From contig JAYKJG010000005.1 in the NCBI GenBank assembly GCA_035286285.1, positions 1-5,662 of the forward strand: a stretch of DNA of 5,662 nucleotides, written 5' to 3'. Every line of letters starts with the position of its first letter. Positions within the stretch are counted from its first letter, which is position 1. Source of the DNA: Prochlorothrix sp035286285 (GTDB taxonomy: Bacteria; Cyanobacteriota; Cyanobacteriia; Prochlorotrichales; Prochlorotrichaceae). Shown here piece after piece: positions 1 through 4,578 of the stretch. Under the pieces are notes generated by a model. That model had not been told where the DNA came from and ran no database searches. It was given only the letters and a program-made list of their open reading frames with translations. The position numbers were made by a program, and so were the translations under genes.

Positions 1-237
1 CCAGATTTTGTCCTAGAACTGAAGTCCCCCAGCGACGATCTCACCACACTCCAAACCAAACTCGAAGAATACATCACCAACGGCGCACGCCTGGGTTGGC
101 TCATTGACCCCAGCCTCAAAACCGTCCACTGCTATCGCCCCAACCAAGCCCCCCAACTCCTCCAACACCCCAGCAGCCTCTCCGGTAACCCTGTTTTAGT
201 CAACTTCACCCTCGATCTCACCCTAATCTGGCCCTAA
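1..237 (+). CDS. Uma2 family endonuclease-fold protein (DUF820), 3' fragment
   Basis: Only the last 78 codons are present; the gene starts left of the window. The frame is open from base 1 to TAA at 235-237. The visible part begins inside the catalytic core: P1-D2, then E6-L7-K8 and S9-P-S-D, which fits the D...ExK arrangement of the PD-(D/E)XK nuclease fold in Uma2 proteins. It continues with an LQxKLEEYITNG helix (17-28), the GWLIDP strand (32-37), a V-x-x-Y-R strand (42-46), and an F-x-L-D-L-x-x-IW end (69-77). This is the usual C-terminal layout of cyanobacterial Uma2 proteins. The family is very abundant in cyanobacteria; its members are annotated as putative restriction endonucleases but their real role is mostly unknown. 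The gene is convergent with mnmE, 25 bp away, and no terminator hairpin is visible between them. The final codons and stop lie in a short tandem repeat, so the C-terminus may be recently altered. The family call is fairly sure; any substrate is unknown. Confidence 0.87.
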   Translation, partial: PDFVLELKSPSDDLTTLQTKLEEYITNGARLGWLIDPSLKTVHCYRPNQAPQLLQHPSSLSGNPVLVNFTLDLTLIWP

Positions 238-253
238 TCTGGCCCTAAATCTG
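221..253. repeat. 11-bp tandem repeat over the Uma2 stop codon
   Basis: CCCTAATCTGG occurs at 221-231 and again directly at 232-242. A third, imperfect copy (CCCTAAATCTG) follows at 243-253. The array covers the last codons, the TAA stop at 235-237 and most of the short gap to mnmE. This looks like replication slippage. Because 11 is not a multiple of 3, a change in copy number would alter the reading frame and the C-terminus. Confidence 0.8.
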
Positions 254-262
254 CCTCTCGCG

Positions 263-1657
263 TTACTTGCCAATACAAAAGCGGCTGAAAATCCGATCGA
301 GCATCGACTCCGTTAACGCCTCCCCCGTAATCTCCCCCAACGCCTGAATTGCCCCCCGCAGATCGATCGTCCACAGATCCAGCGGCAACCCCTGGGCTAA
401 AGTTTCCTGAACCTGCTCCAAGCTCTGCCGAGCGCGGGTTAGCGCCGCCGCCTGCCGTTGGTTAATGGCAAAATCCAGATTACCCGCCTGGACCTGCCCT
501 TGGTGAACCGTTGCCAAAATAGCCGCCTCCAGCCGATCGATCCCCTCCGGAACCCCCGCCGCCAGCGCTACAACGGCGGCCCAAGCACGGGGATAGGCTC
601 GATCGAGGGTCTCTAAGGATACCGCAGCGCTCAATTCCGCCAATAAATCAATTTTATTCAGCACCAGCACCAAAGGCCGATCGCGCACCTCTTCATAAAT
701 GGCCTGATCCCCCGCTGTCCAGCCCTGGCTAGCATCCACCGTAAACAGCACCAAATCCGCCTGTTGGGCCGCTTGGCGCGATCGGGCCACCCCCAGCCGC
801 TCCACTTGGTCCCCTGTCTCCCGAATTCCCGCCGTATCCACCACCTGCACCGGAATTCCCCCCACCACAAGCTGAGACTCCACCACATCCCGCGTTGTCC
901 CCGGCAGGTCGGTCACGATCGCCCGATCGCTGCGGCTCCAAGCATTGAGCAAGCTGGACTTCCCGACATTGGGCTGCCCCACGATCGCCACCTTCAGCCC
1001 CGTGCGCAACAACTGACCCCGATCGGCAGTCGCCAAAATCCCCTGCACCTGGGCCAACACTGCCCCCAGCCGCCGCTGCACAGCCCCTTCATCCAAAGGC
1101 GGCAAATCATCCTCAAAATCAATATAAGCCTCAATTTCCGCCAGAATATCCAAACATTCACTGCGCAACTGCCGAATCGGCTGGGCAAGCTTACCCTGAA
1201 CCCCTGCTAAAGCAGTTTGCGCAGCCTGGGGCGACTGGGCACCCACCAGATCCGCAATACTTTCCGCCTGGGTTAAATCCAAGCGCCCATTTAAAAACGC
1301 CCGCAGCGTAAACTCCCCCGGTTGCGCCAAGCTGGCCCCCTGCTCCAAACACAACTGCAACACCCGCTGCACCACCATCACCCCCCCATGGCAGTGAAAC
1401 TCCACCACATCCTCGCGGGTATAGGACCGTGGCCCTTGCATCAGCAGCAACAACGCCTCATCCACGGTCTCCCCCGTCGCCGGATCCCGCACAAAGCCGT
1501 AGAGAATGCGGTGGCTCTCCCAGGGCTGGGCACCGGGCGCTTGGAACAGGCGGCGGGCAATGCTAACAGCCTCAGACCCCGACAGGCGCACAATCCCGAC
1601 GCTACCCTGTTGGGGCACAATGGCAGTGGCGATCGCGGCAATAGTAGAACTGGTCAT
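263..1657 (-). CDS. mnmE: tRNA uridine-5-carboxymethylaminomethyl(34) synthesis GTPase MnmE (TrmE)
   Basis: MnmE is a GTPase that, with MnmG (GidA), installs carboxymethylaminomethyl-type groups on wobble U34 of certain tRNAs, using a folate-bound one-carbon unit, in the cytoplasm. The protein is 464 aa from ATG at 1657, a normal family length. The N-terminal folate-binding domain spans about residues 1-118, with FHCHGG at 87-92 and GEFTLRAF at 114-121. A helical domain surrounds an inserted G domain: P-loop GQPNVGKS (227-234), switch PGTTRD (252-257), DTAG (274-277) and NKID (334-337). The protein ends in FCIGK, with the conserved C-terminal catalytic Cys (C461). A TTG at 1678 is in frame and would add seven residues. 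I prefer the ATG because MTSSTIAAIATAIV matches the usual MnmE N-terminus, and neither start has a clear Shine-Dalgarno sequence. The gene is intact. It is divergent from the DUF2062 gene and convergent with the Uma2 gene, so it appears monocistronic. Confidence 0.97.
   Translation of the reverse strand: MTSSTIAAIATAIVPQQGSVGIVRLSGSEAVSIARRLFQAPGAQPWESHRILYGFVRDPATGETVDEALLLLMQGPRSYTREDVVEFHCHGGVMVVQRVLQLCLEQGASLAQPGEFTLRAFLNGRLDLTQAESIADLVGAQSPQAAQTALAGVQGKLAQPIRQLRSECLDILAEIEAYIDFEDDLPPLDEGAVQRRLGAVLAQVQGILATADRGQLLRTGLKVAIVGQPNVGKSSLLNAWSRSDRAIVTDLPGTTRDVVESQLVVGGIPVQVVDTAGIRETGDQVERLGVARSRQAAQQADLVLFTVDASQGWTAGDQAIYEEVRDRPLVLVLNKIDLLAELSAAVSLETLDRAYPRAWAAVVALAAGVPEGIDRLEAAILATVHQGQVQAGNLDFAINQRQAAALTRARQSLEQVQETLAQGLPLDLWTIDLRGAIQALGEITGEALTESMLDRIFSRFCIGK
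1629..1636. repeat. HIP1 octamer GCGATCGC
   Basis: This is a perfect copy of the highly iterated palindrome HIP1 of cyanobacteria, inside the 5' end of mnmE. It supports a cyanobacterial origin. Related words (CGATCG, GATCGATC) occur many times across the window, for example near 361, 535, 907 and 4100. Confidence 0.85.
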
Positions 1658-1673
1658 AGGCCCATGCTGTAGA

Positions 1674-1731
1674 GGCAAAGCGTCAGAGGTGAATAATTAA
1701 AGATAAGCCATCAAAGGCAAACCGTCAGAGG
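1674..1731. repeat. 16-bp direct repeat upstream of mnmE
   Basis: GGCAAAGCGTCAGAGG (1674-1689) and GGCAAACCGTCAGAGG (1716-1731) match at 15 of 16 positions and start 42 bp apart, about four helical turns. The proximal copy overlaps the alternative TTG codon of mnmE, and the distal copy overlaps the proposed -35 box. The pair could be a binding site for a regulator acting on mnmE, or a local duplication; the sequence alone does not decide. Confidence 0.7.
1694..1721 (-). promoter_or_regulatory. Possible mnmE promoter
   Basis: Read on the - strand, TTTGCC (1721-1716) lies 16 bp before TAATTA (1699-1694), a loose -35/-10 pair in the most A/T-rich patch of the intergenic region. Transcription would begin near 1687, giving a leader of about 30 nt to the ATG at 1657. 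Agreement with the consensus is weak and other placements are possible. Confidence 0.3.
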
Positions 1732-1772
1732 GGTATGGCTGGATGCAGGGATGAATTTGGGCTAATACAGCA

Positions 1773-1815
1773 GGGCAGAGTTGCCCCTCTCCTGTCTAGC
1801 AAGGGCAGTTTGCCC
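1773..1815. repeat. Two near-identical short inverted repeats
   Basis: GGGCA-gagt-TGCCC (1773-1786) and GGGCA-gtt-TGCCC (1803-1815) have perfect 5-bp arms and centres about 30 bp apart, close to three helical turns. Neither is followed by a T-run, so they do not look like terminators. Two matching dyads on one face of the helix between divergent genes could be operator half-sites or small RNA hairpins. They may equally be a chance product of GC-rich DNA. Confidence 0.6.
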
Positions 1816-1833
1816 ACGAACCCCTAGCCCAAA

Positions 1834-1853
1834 CGCCCCACAGCGCCCCACAG
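1834..1853. repeat. 10-bp tandem duplication CGCCCCACAG
   Basis: CGCCCCACAG at 1834-1843 is repeated without a gap at 1844-1853. It lies upstream of the DUF2062 gene and just before the A/T-richer stretch at 1857-1870. It looks like a slippage product; I see no function. Confidence 0.7.
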
Positions 1854-1902
1854 ACCGCTAAGATATCACTAAGGTGCAAATTCAGGAAACCTTGACCCCC
1901 TA

Positions 1903-1965
1903 ATGGTCCCCCACGCCTCCATCGCCCCACTCTTTACGCTCTATCGCAAGCTCCATGGCTGTTAA
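1903..1965 (+). other. Possible 20-codon leader ORF overlapping the DUF2062 start
   Basis: ATG at 1903 opens a frame of 20 codons (MVPHASIAPLF..., ending LHGC) that stops at TAA 1963-1965, so it overlaps the first 11 bases of the DUF2062 gene in another frame. The DUF2062 ATG has no clear ribosome binding site, and a terminating upstream ORF could deliver ribosomes to it. However, the nearest purine-rich motif before this ORF (AGGA at 1884-1887) is about 15 nt away, which is long. It may be a chance ORF. Confidence 0.2.
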
Positions 1966-2488
1966 ACGTCACTATTCTCTTTGGGTTAAAAGCAAACGAA
2001 CGCTGCGCTATGGCTACTATCGCTTGCTGCGTCTCCAGTCTACCCCTGGCCAGATGGCACGGGGCTTAGGAGTAGGAGTTTTTGCGGGATCCTTTCCCTT
2101 TTTCGGCTTCCAGACCCTAATTGGGATGTCCCTGGCTATTCCCTTCCGGGGCAACCCCCTCATGGCCGCAGCAGGAACCTGGGTCAGCAACCCCCTGACC
2201 TACGTTCCCATCTATGTTTTTAACTTTAAGCTGGGCTGCTGGCTCCTGGACATCAACGGGATGGGCCTCAATCTCAGTACCTTGCAGTCCTTAACAGCAT
2301 GGCGGGAGTGGGGGTTAGACTTCATTTTGGCGCTGATGGTGGGGTCACTGGTGGTGGGATTGGTCCTCGGCTTTCTGAGCTATTGGGGAAGCCTGATGTG
2401 GTTACAACACCACAAGCAACGGCGACATCAGCAATGGCAGCGATCGCACTCAGCCTCTCCGGTCTCTCCCCCTAGTCAAGTGCGATAG
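1955..2488 (+). CDS. DUF2062 domain-containing membrane protein
   Basis: This is a 177-aa protein of unknown function. It has a basic N-terminus (RHYSLWVKSKRTLR) and then the DUF2062 pattern: STPGQMARGLGVGVFAGSFP (29-48), a hydrophobic segment to about residue 63 with FGFQTLIG (50-57), then FRGNPLMAAAGTWVSNPLTYVPIY (64-87), in which the N-x(7-8)-GTWxSNPLT signature is characteristic. Another strong membrane segment covers about 121-150. The last 25 residues are basic and then Ser/Pro-rich and look disordered. Two to four membrane passes are likely, in the inner or thylakoid membrane. The ATG at 1955 is the natural start, but there is no good Shine-Dalgarno sequence before it. The DUF3352 gene starts 18 bp after its stop, so the two are probably co-transcribed. 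The family assignment is firm; DUF2062 proteins have no settled biochemical role, though some in other bacteria are fused to or sit near glycosyltransferases. Confidence 0.9.
   Translation: MAVKRHYSLWVKSKRTLRYGYYRLLRLQSTPGQMARGLGVGVFAGSFPFFGFQTLIGMSLAIPFRGNPLMAAAGTWVSNPLTYVPIYVFNFKLGCWLLDINGMGLNLSTLQSLTAWREWGLDFILALMVGSLVVGLVLGFLSYWGSLMWLQHHKQRRHQQWQRSHSASPVSPPSQVR
2440..2447. repeat. HIP1 octamer GCGATCGC
   Basis: This is a second perfect HIP1 palindrome, inside the 3' end of the DUF2062 gene in the part coding for the disordered tail. Confidence 0.85.
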
Positions 2489-2505
2489 GCTCAGGTGCAA
2501 TAGGC
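2480..2505. repeat. Direct repeat across the DUF2062/DUF3352 junction
   Basis: GTGCGATAGGC (2480-2490) and GTGCAATAGGC (2495-2505) match at 10 of 11 positions, 15 bp apart. The first copy contains the TAG stop of the DUF2062 gene, and the second lies immediately before the ATG of the next gene. The gap between the two genes therefore seems to have arisen by a small duplication. The AGG in the second copy is too close to the ATG to be a good ribosome binding site. Confidence 0.65.
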
Positions 2506-2506
2506 C

Positions 2507-4561
2507 ATGGAAGGATTAAAGAGCAGTCAAAACAAGCAGAAACAGCGGGATTGGCACTATAACAAAGGTCTAAGCAAGGGACTAAGCAAAGGTTTAGGCT
2601 CAGTCTTAGCTTTTTTAGCCTGTTTAGCCTGCCTAATCTGGTTAACGTTGGGGAGCGCGACAGCAAAGCTAGCCCTAGCACTGCCCCTGTCGCCCCCTCT
2701 CCCAACTGCTTTGCCGGTGGGGGGACCGATCGCCATCGTTCCTGTATTCCTCCCCGTTTCCCTCGCCGTCAGTTCCCCGATCGACCCTGCCACTGCCTTA
2801 AAAACCCGCAATTCCACACAAAATTCACCACAGGAGCCGGAATCCCCCCAACCTCAACCTATTTACCCCACAACCCAGCCCGCAGCCCCTGCCTTTCTCC
2901 CCGCCCAAGTTCCAGCCGTCCTCACTTTCCTGAACCAGCCCAACGCCACGGTTCCCCCTCCACTCCAAACCAAGCTGCAATCACTCCTCAGTCCCTTTAC
3001 CCCCGACTATCACCGCGAAATCAGCCCCTGGCTGGGGTCAGAGATTACCGTAGCTGTCACCACCTTCGATCGGGATCAGAAGTCCCATAATGGTCAACAA
3101 CCGGGCTATTTCGTCGCCCTAGAAGTGGCCGATCCAGAGGGAGCGGCCCAGTTCTTGGACAATTTCTGGCAACGGCAGCAAGACCAGGGAAGGCCAGGGG
3201 TAACCCAAAAAGTCCAGGGCATAACCATTACCAGCAGCGTCGCCCAGCCTGAGCAGCCAACAACCGCCATCGCCACGGCCTTAATTGCGCCCTACTTCGT
3301 CTTATTCAGCAACCATCCTTCAATTTTGGCCGAAGCCGTCCAAACCCTGCAAACGCCCCACCGCAGTCTCCTCCACAGCGCCCCTTACCAAGCCGCCCTG
3401 GCAAATCTAAATACCCCTAGCGCTACCCCAGCCCCCCAGGTCGATCGGTCCCGCGCCCTGGCCATCCTCAACCTTGCCGCCCTTTTCCCCCCACTCCCCA
3501 CGCCCCACACCCTCGCCCTTGATCTCCAGCCCCAAGCCGACACCCTAACCCTCACCGTTGCCCTTTCCCCCAGCCTCCTCCCCCCTCAGCCCCCGATCGT
3601 CCCTCCCGAAAATCCCGAAAATTCAACTTCTTCAGCCCCAGAAGCCTCTCCCGCCCAACTATTAACCCTTTTTCTGCCCCCTAACCCGGCCCTTTCTTTT
3701 TTCAGCAGGAACCTACGGGAAACGGGCTATCAGTTACACCACAGTTTCCGCCGCTTGGGTCTCACCCCGCCGACCCCAGACAACTCCCCAGACCCTTCCT
3801 CCGCCCTCTGGCCCCCGATCGAGGCTGTTTTTGGCCCCAGTCTTCAGCAAATCCTAGCCCAGACCCTTAACCAGACCCTCCAGCCCTGCTTAAATTCGGT
3901 GGCAATCCAGCAAATTCTAGGAAATTTCCAAGAAAACCTAGGTTCGGAAGCCGCATTGAGCTTTTTTCCCGCAGAAGATGGCACCTTTCAGGGTTTAGCC
4001 ATCCTCGATCGCCGTGGCTCCCAGGGGGCGGAACGCATTACCGCTCTCGATCGAGCAGTCCAAGACCAGGGCTTTGATGTCGATCGGGTCACCCTGGGCG
4101 ATCGATCGGTCACTGCCTGGACCCAACTGGCCACCGAAAGCAGTTCCCCCTCCCCCAACCCCCAGCAACCGACCCCCGCCATTCGCCTTAACCTCCAAGT
4201 CGCTGGCGTTCACACCACCGTCCCCCCCTACGAAGTCTTTGCCACGTCCCTAGAAACCCTCGCCCGATCGCTCCAAAGCTGGAACCAGTCCCCCACCCCA
4301 GAACTATCCCCCATTTCCGCCCCAACTGCGCTCTATTTACATTGGCCCTCTCTCTTCCCCGTTTTTAAGCAACAATTCCCCATCCTTCAGCTTCTGGAGT
4401 GGTCTGTTGCGCCCCTCTTCAGCAATCTAGAATCCATTACCCTCACCGCTGCCCCTCCCGCCCTAGCCACCACCAACCTAGCCACCAACGACAATAATTC
4501 TGCAAGACCCGCACCCCTCGCCACCGATCGGGGTCAACTGACCCTCCGCTGGCACCCCTAA
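2507..4561 (+). CDS. DUF3352 domain-containing protein, probably exported or membrane-anchored
   Basis: This is a 684-aa protein of unknown function. The N-terminus has a long basic region (1-30) containing a KGLS repeat, a hydrophobic stretch (33-48) and GSATA-K (49-54), an A-x-A motif that could be a signal peptidase I site; it may instead stay as a membrane anchor. A Pro/Ala/Thr-rich, probably disordered segment follows to about 130. The first folded part (about 130-355) has the DUF3352 hallmarks: DYHREISPWLGSEITVAVTTFD (167-188), GQQPGY (196-201) and YFVLFSNHP (263-271). After a Pro/Ser linker (356-382), a second part (about 384-684) has similar elements: ENLGSE (476-481), PPYEVFATSLETLA (573-586) and a final beta-rich LTLRWHP. 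The two halves look like diverged copies. Proline is very frequent and mostly encoded by CCC, so the + strand is extremely C-rich here. The gene follows the DUF2062 gene by 18 bp, probably as one operon, and its stop is 17 bp from that of the convergent hydrolase gene. The family call is good; I infer only an envelope location. Confidence 0.82.
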   Translation: MEGLKSSQNKQKQRDWHYNKGLSKGLSKGLGSVLAFLACLACLIWLTLGSATAKLALALPLSPPLPTALPVGGPIAIVPVFLPVSLAVSSPIDPATALKTRNSTQNSPQEPESPQPQPIYPTTQPAAPAFLPAQVPAVLTFLNQPNATVPPPLQTKLQSLLSPFTPDYHREISPWLGSEITVAVTTFDRDQKSHNGQQPGYFVALEVADPEGAAQFLDNFWQRQQDQGRPGVTQKVQGITITSSVAQPEQPTTAIATALIAPYFVLFSNHPSILAEAVQTLQTPHRSLLHSAPYQAALANLNTPSATPAPQVDRSRALAILNLAALFPPLPTPHTLALDLQPQADTLTLTVALSPSLLPPQPPIVPPENPENSTSSAPEASPAQLLTLFLPPNPALSFFSRNLRETGYQLHHSFRRLGLTPPTPDNSPDPSSALWPPIEAVFGPSLQQILAQTLNQTLQPCLNSVAIQQILGNFQENLGSEAALSFFPAEDGTFQGLAILDRRGSQGAERITALDRAVQDQGFDVDRVTLGDRSVTAWTQLATESSSPSPNPQQPTPAIRLNLQVAGVHTTVPPYEVFATSLETLARSLQSWNQSPTPELSPISAPTALYLHWPSLFPVFKQQFPILQLLEWSVAPLFSNLESITLTAAPPALATTNLATNDNNSARPAPLATDRGQLTLRWHP
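2564..2599 (+). repeat. Three 12-nt repeats encoding KGLS units
   Basis: AAAGGTCTAAGC (2564-2575), AAGGGACTAAGC (2576-2587) and AAAGGTTTAGGC (2588-2599) are in-frame repeats encoding KGLS-KGLS-KGLG at residues 20-31 of the DUF3352 protein. They extend the positively charged region just before the hydrophobic segment, so copy number would change the length of the basic n-region without breaking the frame. Confidence 0.75.
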
Positions 4562-4578
4562 CCCTAGCAAAACCCCAG

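Larger units (their letters stand above)
1658..1954. other. Divergent intergenic region between mnmE and the DUF2062 gene
   Basis: This region of about 297 bp must hold the 5' signals of both flanking genes. It contains a 16-bp direct repeat, two short inverted repeats, a 10-bp tandem duplication, an A/T-rich patch near 1691-1706 and a 20-codon ORF running into the DUF2062 start; these are listed separately. For the + strand gene the best promoter guesses are weak: TGGATG (1740-1745), a 17-bp spacer and TAATAC (1763-1768), or a TAAGAT at 1859-1864 without a good -35 box. I see no tRNA, small-RNA hallmark or mobile-element end here. Confidence 0.6.

Noticed and set aside
764..1210. A 148-codon ORF on the + strand, and several others opposite mnmE
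   Set aside because: It lies wholly antisense to a well-conserved mnmE, and its His/Pro/Gln-rich product resembles no family. These are shadows of the GC-rich codons of the real gene.
1676..1678. TTG as start codon of mnmE, giving 471 aa
   Set aside because: The seven extra residues do not fit the usual N-terminus, the codon lies in a direct repeat, and the ATG at 1657 gives a typical start.
2612..2632. Lipobox in the DUF3352 N-terminus (FLAC or CLAC)
   Set aside because: The residue at -3 is Phe or Cys instead of the usual Leu, and both cysteines lie in the middle of the hydrophobic stretch; an ordinary signal peptide ending in ATA or an uncleaved anchor fits better.
4562..4578. Bidirectional terminator between the convergent DUF3352 and hydrolase genes
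   Set aside because: The 17-bp gap holds no stem-loop with a T-run on either strand.
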